Assembly: GCF_039534165.1 (NCBI RefSeq)
Contig: NZ_BAAAUX010000029.1
Location: 1-64,000, forward strand
Direction: 5' to 3'
Origin: Saccharopolyspora_D taberi
GTDB taxonomy: Bacteria; Actinomycetota; Actinomycetes; Mycobacteriales; Pseudonocardiaceae
DNA: 64,000 bases
The notes under the pieces are model-generated. The model did no database searches and was not told where the DNA came from. It was given only the letters and a program-made list of their open reading frames with translations. Both the position numbers and the translations under genes were made by a program. Positions 41,632-49,259 of the stretch are shown here, piece after piece; position 1 is the first letter of the stretch, and each line of letters starts with the position of its first letter.

Positions 41632-43482
41632 ATGGCCGCCGATCAGCGCCTCGCGAGGCCGATCGAGGACTACGCGCTGCTGTCCGATCTGCGGACCGCG
41701 GCGCTGGTGGGCTCGGACGGGTCGATCGACTGGCTCTGCCTGCCGAGGTTCGACGCCCCGTCCTGCTTCGCGCGGCTGCTCGGGACCGGGCGCGACGGGC
41801 ACTGGCGGATCGCGCCCGTCGCGCCGGTGCGGCGGGTCGAGCGCCGGTACCGGGACAACACGCTGGTGCTGGAAACCGACTTCCACACCGACCACGGCGT
41901 GGTGCGGCTGGTCGACAGCATGCCGCCGCACGAGAAGAACCTGCACGACCAGCCCTGCGTCGTCCGGCAGGTGGTCGGGATCTCCGGCGAGGTCGACGTC
42001 CGGCTGCGCTGGGTGGTGCGGTTCGCCTACGGCGACGCCGTGCCGTGGGTGCGGCGGGTCCGCGAGACCGATCCGGTGCTCGACGAGTACGTCCTGGCCA
42101 TCGCGGGCCCGCACGTCGTGGTGCTGCGCGGGGACCGGCTCCCGCTGGGCGCGGCGGGGGCGCACGAGCTGGTGTTCACGCTGCGGGCCGGGGAGCGGAC
42201 GTCGTGGGTGATGCAGTGGTCGTCCGATCCCGACGACCTGCCGCCGCCGATGGATCCGGAGCAGGAGATCGAGGACTGCGAGGACTACTGGCGCAGGTGG
42301 ACCCGCAAGATCACCTACACCGGACCGCACCGCGACGCGGTGCACCGCTCGCTGGCCACGCTCAAGGCGCTGACCTACGCGCCCACCGGCGGGATCATCG
42401 CCGCGCCGACGACCTCGCTGCCGGAAACCCCCGGCGGCAGCCGGAACTGGGACTACCGCTACTGCTGGCTGCGGGACGCCACGCTGGTGCTGCTCGCGCT
42501 GGACAACTTCGGCTGCCGGAGCGAGGCCGCGGCGTGGCGGCGCTGGCTGGTCCGCGCGACCGCGGGCGATCCGGCGGACCTGCAGATCATGTACGGGGTC
42601 GGCGGGGAGCGGCACCTGCTGGAGTGGGAGGCCGACTGGCTGCCCGGCTACGGGGGCGCCAAGCCGGTGCGGATCGGCAACGCCGCCTTCCGGCAGCGCC
42701 AGCTCGACGTCTACGGAGAGGTGATGGACGTGCTGCACCTGGCGCGGGAGCGGGGGCTGCCCGAGAGCGAGGAGTCCTGGGCGGTGCAGTGCGGGATGAT
42801 GCGGCGGCTGGAGCGGATCTGGTCGCAGCCCGACCACGGCCTGTGGGAGATCCGCGGTCCGCTGCGGCACTTCACGCATTCCCGGGTGATGGTGTGGGTC
42901 GCCTTCGACCGGGCGGTGCGCGCGGCCGAGGAGTTCGGCCTGCCCGGCCCGGTCCGCCGGTGGCGGAAGGTGCGCGACGCCGTCCGGGAGGAGGTGCTGG
43001 CCAAGGGGTGGAACCCCGAGGTCGGTGCGTTCACGCAGTACTTCGGCGGGACCGAGCTCGACGCGGCGACGCTGCTGATGCCCGCGGTCGGGTTCCTGCC
43101 CGCCGACGACGAGCGGGTGCGGGGCACGATCCGGGCCGTGCAGCGGGAGTTGCAGACCGACGGGCTGTTCGTCCAGCGGTACTCGACCACCGACGAGGTG
43201 AACGAGGTCGACGGGCTCGGCGGGCGCGAGGGCGCGTTCCTGGCGTGCTCGTTCTGGCTGGTCGACGCGCTGGCGCTGAGCGGGCGGCGGGAGGAGGCCG
43301 AGGAGCTGTTCGACGGGCTGGTCGGGCTGGCCAACGACGTCGGCCTGTTCGCGGAGGAGTACGACCTCGGCAGCGGCCGGTTCGCGGGCAACTTCCCGCA
43401 GGCGTTCACCCACCTCGCCCTGGTCAACTCGGCCGCGGTGCTGCAGGGCGGCCGGACCCGGCACCAACCCAGCAGGCGCTGA
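41632..43482 (+). CDS. Glycoside hydrolase family 15 protein (trehalase/glucoamylase type)
   Basis: A 616-residue cytoplasmic GH15 enzyme. In mycobacteria and Streptomyces this group hydrolyses trehalose, a storage and stress sugar. The N-terminal beta domain has YALLSDLRTAALVGSDGSID, WLCLPRFDAPSCFARLLG. The catalytic (alpha/alpha)6 barrel has SLPETPGGSRNWDYRYCWLR, with further motifs AKPVRIGNAAFRQRQLDVYG, FTQYFGGTELDAATLLM and GREGAFLACSFWLVDALALS (catalytic Glu region). The start ATG 41632 has TAGCCT 6 nt before it. Length is normal (about 600). Glucoamylase specificity cannot be excluded. Confidence 0.92.
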   Translation: MAADQRLARPIEDYALLSDLRTAALVGSDGSIDWLCLPRFDAPSCFARLLGTGRDGHWRIAPVAPVRRVERRYRDNTLVLETDFHTDHGVVRLVDSMPPHEKNLHDQPCVVRQVVGISGEVDVRLRWVVRFAYGDAVPWVRRVRETDPVLDEYVLAIAGPHVVVLRGDRLPLGAAGAHELVFTLRAGERTSWVMQWSSDPDDLPPPMDPEQEIEDCEDYWRRWTRKITYTGPHRDAVHRSLATLKALTYAPTGGIIAAPTTSLPETPGGSRNWDYRYCWLRDATLVLLALDNFGCRSEAAAWRRWLVRATAGDPADLQIMYGVGGERHLLEWEADWLPGYGGAKPVRIGNAAFRQRQLDVYGEVMDVLHLARERGLPESEESWAVQCGMMRRLERIWSQPDHGLWEIRGPLRHFTHSRVMVWVAFDRAVRAAEEFGLPGPVRRWRKVRDAVREEVLAKGWNPEVGAFTQYFGGTELDAATLLMPAVGFLPADDERVRGTIRAVQRELQTDGLFVQRYSTTDEVNEVDGLGGREGAFLACSFWLVDALALSGRREEAEELFDGLVGLANDVGLFAEEYDLGSGRFAGNFPQAFTHLALVNSAAVLQGGRTRHQPSRR

Positions 43483-43627
43483 GCCGGGCAACCCGATCAG
43501 GTCACACCTGATCAGGGGAGCAAGGGCTGATCGGATGATCTTCGAATTTCACCCGGCCGTGCGGCGGATGCGGTTGATCAACTCAGGTGACCGGATCGGC
43601 CCAGCCGGCCGGGTCGGTTCCAGGTGC

Positions 43628-45793
43628 TCAGCTCAGATGATCGGCGATGAACGCGGTGATCCGCTCCGGCGAGCACGGCCGGGCGAAGAAGTACCCCTGC
43701 CCGGTCTCGCACCCGATCCCGGCCACCCGCCGCGCCTGCGCGTGCGTCTCCACGCCCTCGGCGGTGACCGTCAGGCCGAGCGCGTGCGCCAGGTCGACCA
43801 GGGTGCCCACGATCCGGGCGTCCACCGGGTCGGCCTGCTCCGGATCCCGCAGACCTTCCATGAACGACCCGGCGATCTTGAGCTCGTGCACCGGGAGGTG
43901 GCGCAGGTAGGCCAGGTTCGAGTAGCCGGTGCCGAAGTCGTCGATGGCGATCCGCACGCCCATCCGGGACAGCGCGCGCAACGCGTCCAGCGGTTCGTCG
44001 GCGGTGCCCATGATCGCGCTTTCGGTCAGCTCCAGCTGCAACCGCGACGGCTCCAGCCCGGTCTCGGCCAGGATCGCGGCGACGTCGTCGACCAGGTTCG
44101 GGTCGCGGGACTGCCGGACCGCGAGGTTGACGCTGACGAACGGCGCGGCGTCGCCGAACTCGTCCTGCCACTGCCGCGCCTGCCTGCACGCCTGGCGCAG
44201 CACCCAGCGCCCGAGCGGCACGATCAGCCCGGTCTCCTCGGCCAGCCCGATGAACCGGTCCGGCCCGAGCCGCCCGAGCTCCGGGTGCCACCAGCGCACC
44301 AGCGCCTCGGCGCCGACGATGCCGAAGTCGCGCAGCCCCACCAGCGGCTGGTACTCGACGTAGAACTCCTCGGCGTCCAGTGCGGCGGGCATCTTCGCCG
44401 ACAGCCGGAACTGGGCGACCTCGGTGGCGTTGCGGTCCGGGTCGAACAGCGCCCACCGGCCCTTGCCCTCGGCCTTCGCCCAGTACAGCGTCACGTCGGC
44501 GTCGCGCATCAGCTCGGCCGCGGTCTGCCCGTGCACCGGCCGCTCGACGATGCCGATCGAGGCCGAGACCGACAGCTCGTGGCCGCCGATGCGGATCGGC
44601 TCGACCAGCGCCTCCAGCACCTCGTCGGCGACCTCGACGGCCTTGTCGGTGCCCGCCGACTCCGGCAGCAGGATCACGAACTCGTCCCCGCCCATCCGGG
44701 CCACCAGCCGGTTGCGCCCGCGCACCGAGCGCGCCAGCCGTTCGGCCACCGCCACCAGCAGGTCGTCGCCGACGTGGTGGCCGAGGCTGTCGTTGATGAC
44801 CTTGAAGCCGTCCAGGTCCATGTAGCAGAGCGCGACCCGGTCCTGCGGGTCCTGCCGGGCGAGCGCGCTGTCGAGCCGTTCCAGGAACAGCGCGCGGTTG
44901 GGCAGGCCGGTCAGCGGGTCGTGCATCGCCTGGTGGCGCAGGCGTTCCTGGAGCAGCCTGCGGTCGGTGACGTCCTCGATCATCGCGACCTGGTACAGCG
45001 GCAGGCCGTCCTCGCCGCGCACCAGGGACACGATCATCTCGGTCCACACCAGACCGCCGTCGGGCTTGCTGAACTTCTTCTCCACCCGGTACTGGTCGCG
45101 CTCGCCGCGGGCCATCTCCTCGTAGAGCTCCCAGAGCCCTTCGTTGTCGGCCGGGTGGATCCAGTCGTAGACCAGCGAGCCGCGGACCTTTTCCGCCGGA
45201 CGGCCCAGGATTCGCCGCAGCGAGGCGTTGACCTCCAGGATGCGGCCGGACATGTCGGCGATGCCGATGCCGATCGCGGCCTCGGTGAAGATCGCGCGGA
45301 AGCGCGCCTCGCTGGTGCGCAGCGCCTGCTCGACGGAGTCGCGGGCGTCGAGCACCGCCTGCCGGATCGCCTCCTGCTCGTCCAGGGTCCGCTTGCGCAC
45401 CGCCTGCACGAACCCGGAGCACAGCGCGCCCTGGATCGCCGCGACGCGGCCGTCCCAGCCGGGGCCGTCGCCGAGGTTGAGCATGCGCAGCAGGTGTTCG
45501 CCGAACAGGTCGACGGTGCGGGCCAGGGACTCGGCGGAGGTGAAGTGCACGCCGACCAGCTCGACGCCGACGGTGCGCGCGGGCGACGGGTCGAACGGAT
45601 CGCTGAGCAGCGCGTCGACCAGCCGGTCGGTGTAGCCGCAGAGGCGGCCTTCCACCTCGGCGCTGGTCATCGGCACGTAGCTGGTCCCCATCAGTGCCTC
45701 AGCCCAGGCCGCCGCGAAACGCCTGCGATCCGCCCGGCTCACGACGCTGGTCACCTCGCGAGCGCTGGGGACGGGCGCTGTCCAGCCGGTCAT
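43628..45793 (-). CDS. PAS-GGDEF-EAL cyclic di-GMP enzyme
   Basis: A 721-residue cytoplasmic protein. Residues 1-140 form a helical sensory domain. A PAS domain lies at about 161-280 (SEARFRAIFTEAAIGIGIAD). The GGDEF domain has the intact motif RMGGDEFVILL (368-372) but no RxxD product-inhibition site. The EAL domain has VGAEALVRWWHPELG (EAL at 496-498), ELTESAIM, IDDFGTGYSNLAYL, TAEGVETHAQARR and QGYFFARP. The catalytic residues expected for both diguanylate cyclase and phosphodiesterase activity are therefore present. The layout resembles Streptomyces RmdA/RmdB-type proteins without membrane helices. It may tune the c-di-GMP that RsiG (22498-23058) senses. ATG 45793 has a GGAGGG 10-15 nt upstream. 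Confidence 0.93.
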   Translation of the reverse strand: MTGWTAPVPSAREVTSVVSRADRRRFAAAWAEALMGTSYVPMTSAEVEGRLCGYTDRLVDALLSDPFDPSPARTVGVELVGVHFTSAESLARTVDLFGEHLLRMLNLGDGPGWDGRVAAIQGALCSGFVQAVRKRTLDEQEAIRQAVLDARDSVEQALRTSEARFRAIFTEAAIGIGIADMSGRILEVNASLRRILGRPAEKVRGSLVYDWIHPADNEGLWELYEEMARGERDQYRVEKKFSKPDGGLVWTEMIVSLVRGEDGLPLYQVAMIEDVTDRRLLQERLRHQAMHDPLTGLPNRALFLERLDSALARQDPQDRVALCYMDLDGFKVINDSLGHHVGDDLLVAVAERLARSVRGRNRLVARMGGDEFVILLPESAGTDKAVEVADEVLEALVEPIRIGGHELSVSASIGIVERPVHGQTAAELMRDADVTLYWAKAEGKGRWALFDPDRNATEVAQFRLSAKMPAALDAEEFYVEYQPLVGLRDFGIVGAEALVRWWHPELGRLGPDRFIGLAEETGLIVPLGRWVLRQACRQARQWQDEFGDAAPFVSVNLAVRQSRDPNLVDDVAAILAETGLEPSRLQLELTESAIMGTADEPLDALRALSRMGVRIAIDDFGTGYSNLAYLRHLPVHELKIAGSFMEGLRDPEQADPVDARIVGTLVDLAHALGLTVTAEGVETHAQARRVAGIGCETGQGYFFARPCSPERITAFIADHLS

Positions 45794-46213
45794 GCCTGCG
45801 ACGCCCTCCAGTCGTCGTAGTCCCCTAGGCCATCTCGTCCGGAGCATACGATTGGGACTACTCGGTGGTCGAACATCCGGCCACTGCACCCAGGGTAGCG
45901 ATCCGCGCTGGATGAGCAGGACAGATGTGCTCTTCGGTGGTAGCCGAGCCGAAGTTGCCGAACCCGGTCACGATCCGTGCTCGCGCACGTCCCGTCGAGT
46001 GTTCGACGCCCAGCGCCGCCGCCGGGTTGCGCGGCACTTGCACCACCCCCTTCGCGTCCGATGAACCGCCGGTAACCGAACTGGGCCATTCCGGTGAGAA
46101 AATAACATGAGATCTATCTATTGCGAAAAAAGCTGGCCACACTTTCGGACGAAGGAGCCGCCCGGCCCCCAACCTCGGGGTAGCTGCGGCAATGATCCCC
46201 TGAGAGAGATCCG
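45794..46213. other. 420-bp gap between c-di-GMP enzyme and GH25 lysozyme
   Basis: The divergent promoters of both genes must lie here. An AT-rich stretch at about 46100-46135 (AAAATAACATGAGATCTATC) probably holds the lysozyme promoter. I searched by eye for the c-di-AMP riboswitch that often precedes wall hydrolases and saw no convincing match. No small gene is supported. Confidence 0.4.
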
Positions 46214-47050
46214 ATGAACCATCCGAGTGGACGTGGTCGCAAGCGCCGGTTGATCTCCTTACTATCGGTTGCCTGCGCCAGTTTTGTCCTTCTCTGCGCA
46301 CCGGCGCACGCAACCACTCCCCCTCCAGGAATGGAACAGCCGATGAGCGATCAGGCCGAAGACGCCGCGATGGGCTCGCAGATCCGCAAGCACGAGGGCG
46401 GCGACCCCGAAGCCGTCCCGCAGGACGTCGACGCGCAGGCCACGGTGGCAGGCATCGACGTCAGCGGCCACCAGGGAAACGTCGACTGGCAGTACTGGTG
46501 GAACCAGGGCAAGCGGTTCGCCTACGTCAAGGCGACCGAGGGCACCGGGTACGAGAACCCGTACTTCGCCCAGCAGTACAACGGTTCCTACAACATCGGG
46601 ATGATCCGCGGCGCGTACCACTTCGCGCTGCCGGACCGCTCCAGCGGAGCGGCGCAGGCGAACTTCTTCGTCGACAACGGCGGCGGCTGGTCCAGGGACG
46701 GCAAGACGCTGCCCGGCGCGCTCGACATGGAGTACAACCCCTACGGCGGAACCTGCTACGGCAAGACGCCGAGCCAGATGACCGCGTGGATCAAGGACTT
46801 CAGCGACACCTACCACGCCCGCACCGGCCGCTGGCCGGTCATCTACACCAGCACGAGCTGGTGGAGTTCGTGCGTCAACGGCGACTTCAGCTCGACCAAC
46901 CCGCTGTGGGTCGCCCGCTACGCGAGCACCGTGGGGCAGCTGCCGTACAACTGGGGCTTCCACACGATCTGGCAGTACAGCTCGTCGCCGATCGACCAGA
47001 ACTCCTTCAACGGCGCCTACGACCGCCTGCAGGCGCTCGCCAACGGCTGA
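46214..47050 (+). CDS. Secreted GH25 lysozyme (muramidase)
   Basis: A 278-residue exported muramidase of the Cellosyl/Ch-type GH25 family, cutting the MurNAc-GlcNAc bond of peptidoglycan. The N-terminal 34 residues are a signal peptide (LISLLSVACASFVLLCAPAH). A 45-residue polar linker follows. The catalytic domain opens with VAGIDVSGHQGNVDWQYW (first Asp) and has LPGALDMEYNPYGGTCYGKT (Asp-x-Glu pair) and VIYTSTSWWSSCVNGDF. It ends in IWQYSSSPIDQNSFNGAYD. Two Cys probably form a disulfide. The ribosome site is GAGAGA. Probable role: wall turnover or competition. Confidence 0.94.
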   Translation: MNHPSGRGRKRRLISLLSVACASFVLLCAPAHATTPPPGMEQPMSDQAEDAAMGSQIRKHEGGDPEAVPQDVDAQATVAGIDVSGHQGNVDWQYWWNQGKRFAYVKATEGTGYENPYFAQQYNGSYNIGMIRGAYHFALPDRSSGAAQANFFVDNGGGWSRDGKTLPGALDMEYNPYGGTCYGKTPSQMTAWIKDFSDTYHARTGRWPVIYTSTSWWSSCVNGDFSSTNPLWVARYASTVGQLPYNWGFHTIWQYSSSPIDQNSFNGAYDRLQALANG

Positions 47051-47073
47051 CCCGACCGGCGAAGATCACGTGC

Positions 47074-48165
47074 ATGCGTGATCGCCGCTTACCGCTGACC
47101 ATCTTCGCCGCGGTGCTGGTGCTCGTCGGCGCCAGCACCGCGCTCCTGGTCTTCGACCCCCGGGTCACCAGTGCCGACGCCCTGCGCACCGGCGGCCTCG
47201 CCGCCGGCTCGGTGGTCGCGCTGTACGCGCTGTGGCTCAACGACCGGCGCCGCAAGGTCGACGAGGAACGCCAGCGGCTGGAGCACCGCCGCCAGGAACT
47301 CGACAGCGAGCGCTACGCGCTGGAGCAGCGCCGCCAGGAACTGGAACACCGGCGCACCGACCACGAACGCGACCGCAGCGCCGACGAGCGCTTCGCCCGC
47401 GCGGTCGAGCTGCTGGGCCACGACGCCGACCAGGTGCGGGTGGGCGCGCTGCACGCGCTGGCCGGCCTGGCCCGCAGCAGCCCCGACTACACCCAGACCG
47501 TCCTCGACGTCCTCTGCTCGTACCTGCGCCGCCCGTTCGTCCATCCGAAGTGGACGGACGACGACACCGGCGTCACCTCGGAGCTGGAGCTGGAGCGCTA
47601 CGTCCGGCAGACGGCGCAACGGCTGATCACCGAGCTGCTGCCCAGCGCGGCAGACCCCGGGGCGCAGCCCTACGACCTCGACCTGACCAACGCGTGGTTG
47701 GAGCGGTTCAGCCTCTCCGGGCGGCTCGTCGGCCGGGTGGCGGCGTTCGCGTGCCGGTTCCGGCACACCACGAACCTCAACGGCGCGGTGTTCCGGGGCC
47801 CGGTCGCCCTGCGCGACAGCACGTTCCTAGGCCGGGTCCGCGCGGTGGCCTCGACCTTCGAGGACCGCCTGGAACTGCGGGGGATCCGCACGTTCGAGCG
47901 CTTCGACTTCGACCGCGCCGACTTCCGCGGGCCGGTCGACGTCAAGCGCGTCGAACTCACTTCGCCCGCGTACTTCCGGGACTCGGCGTTCCACGGCGGG
48001 GTCGACCTGCGGCACGCGCGCATCACCGGGGAGCTGCACTTCACGCCGGTCGGCGGCGCACCGGAGGCGCTGCTCGACGACACCCGGGTCGCGGAAGCCC
48101 ACTGCCTGCCTGCCGAATGGGCCGTCCAGAACGGCCTGCTGATCCATAATCATCCGCATGGGTGA
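47074..48165 (+). CDS. Membrane-anchored pentapeptide-repeat-like protein, copy 1
   Basis: A 363-residue protein. Residues 7-27 and 38-52 are membrane segments (FAAVLVLVGASTALLVFD, LAAGSVVALYALWLN). Next is a highly charged coiled coil (RQRLEHRRQELDSERYALEQ). A conserved helical block follows (FARAVELLGHDADQVRVGAL, HALAGLARSSPDYTQTVLDV). The C-terminal right-handed-helix-like repeats have F-x4-F spacing (FRGPVALRDSTFLGRVRAVA, FDFDRADFRGPVDVKRVEL). The next gene is a paralogue, overlapping by 8 bp. The family is common in actinobacteria with no known function. ATG 47074 is 23 bp after the lysozyme stop, so co-transcription with it is possible. Confidence 0.82.
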   Translation: MRDRRLPLTIFAAVLVLVGASTALLVFDPRVTSADALRTGGLAAGSVVALYALWLNDRRRKVDEERQRLEHRRQELDSERYALEQRRQELEHRRTDHERDRSADERFARAVELLGHDADQVRVGALHALAGLARSSPDYTQTVLDVLCSYLRRPFVHPKWTDDDTGVTSELELERYVRQTAQRLITELLPSAADPGAQPYDLDLTNAWLERFSLSGRLVGRVAAFACRFRHTTNLNGAVFRGPVALRDSTFLGRVRAVASTFEDRLELRGIRTFERFDFDRADFRGPVDVKRVELTSPAYFRDSAFHGGVDLRHARITGELHFTPVGGAPEALLDDTRVAEAHCLPAEWAVQNGLLIHNHPHG

Positions 48166-49237
48166 ACGCAAACTGGGCCTGGCGGTCACGATCGCGCTCG
48201 CCGTCGCGGCGCTGGTCGGCGTCAGCGCCGCGCTGCTGCTCCTCGACCCGCGGACCACCGGCGCCGACGCGCTGCGCACCGGCGGCCTCGCGGGCGGCTC
48301 GGTCATCGCGCTGTACGCGCTGTGGCTCAACGACCGGCGCCGCCGGGTCGACGAGCAGCGCCAGGCGGTGGAGACCGAGCGCCAGCAGCTGGAGAACCGG
48401 CGCACCGATCTCGACCGCGACCGCGTCTCCGACGAGCGCTTCGCCCGCGCGGTCGAACTCCTCGGCCACGAGGCCGATCAGGTCCGCGTCGGCGCGCTGC
48501 ACGCGCTCGCCGGGCTCGCCCGCAGCAACCCCGCCTACACCCAGACCGTGCTCGACGTCCTCTGCTCGTACCTGCGGCGGCCGTTCCTGCACCCGCGCTA
48601 CGGCGACGCGCCGACGAAGTCGGAGGAGTGGACCGGACCGGCCGCCAACAACGCCGAGCGCAAGCTCCAGGTCCGGCTGACCGCGCAGCGGATCATCGCC
48701 GACCTGCTCCCGAAGGTCGGCGACTCCGGCGCGACCCACTACGACCTGGACCTCACCGGCGCGACGCTGGAGTACTTCGACCTGGCCGACCGCGTCATCG
48801 GCACCCTGGTCCTGCGGTACTCGCGGCTCTACAGCAGCACCAACCTGAGCCGCTGCGTGTTCACCGGACCGGCCTGGTTCACCGGCATGACCACCGGTTC
48901 CGCCCGGCTCAGGGGGCGTTTCCGGTGCAGCGAAACGGAGTTCCAGGACCGGGCCTGGTTCAGCCGGGTGCACCTGCACGACCGCGCCGAGTTCATCGGG
49001 ACCGTGTTCGGCGGCAGGTCCAAGTTCGCCGACTCCACAATGGACGGTCCGGTGTCGGTGCGGGACTGCGCCTTCGTCGAGGACGCGAACTTCGACGCGG
49101 TCCGGTTCAACCACAACGTCGACTTCGGCGGAACCACCTGGCGGGGCAGGGTGAGCGCGGACGGCATCGCCTTCAGCCCGCACCGCAAGCTGAACCTGCC
49201 CGCGGACTGGGCCCGGGAGCCCTCCGGATCGGCGTAG
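48158..49237 (+). CDS. Membrane-anchored pentapeptide-repeat-like protein, copy 2
   Basis: A 359-residue tandem paralogue of the preceding gene, with the same layout: two N-terminal membrane segments, a coiled coil (RQAVETERQQLENRRTDLDR), the helical block (HALAGLARSNPAYTQTVLDV, LCSYLRRPFLHPRYGD) and C-terminal pentapeptide-like repeats (FRCSETEFQDRAWFSRVHLH, CAFVEDANFDAVRFNHNVDF). Similarity is strongest in the first 140 residues. The repeat half has diverged. The start ATG 48158 overlaps the stop of copy 1, so translation is coupled. A hetero-oligomer of the two is a reasonable guess. Function is unknown. Confidence 0.82.
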   Translation: MGERKLGLAVTIALAVAALVGVSAALLLLDPRTTGADALRTGGLAGGSVIALYALWLNDRRRRVDEQRQAVETERQQLENRRTDLDRDRVSDERFARAVELLGHEADQVRVGALHALAGLARSNPAYTQTVLDVLCSYLRRPFLHPRYGDAPTKSEEWTGPAANNAERKLQVRLTAQRIIADLLPKVGDSGATHYDLDLTGATLEYFDLADRVIGTLVLRYSRLYSSTNLSRCVFTGPAWFTGMTTGSARLRGRFRCSETEFQDRAWFSRVHLHDRAEFIGTVFGGRSKFADSTMDGPVSVRDCAFVEDANFDAVRFNHNVDFGGTTWRGRVSADGIAFSPHRKLNLPADWAREPSGSA

Positions 49238-49259
49238 CGGTCCGGAGGGCCCGCGAGCT

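Noticed and set aside
45794..46213. c-di-AMP (ydaO-type) riboswitch before the GH25 lysozyme
   Set aside because: The conserved sequence blocks of that riboswitch could not be found by eye. A covariance search would decide.
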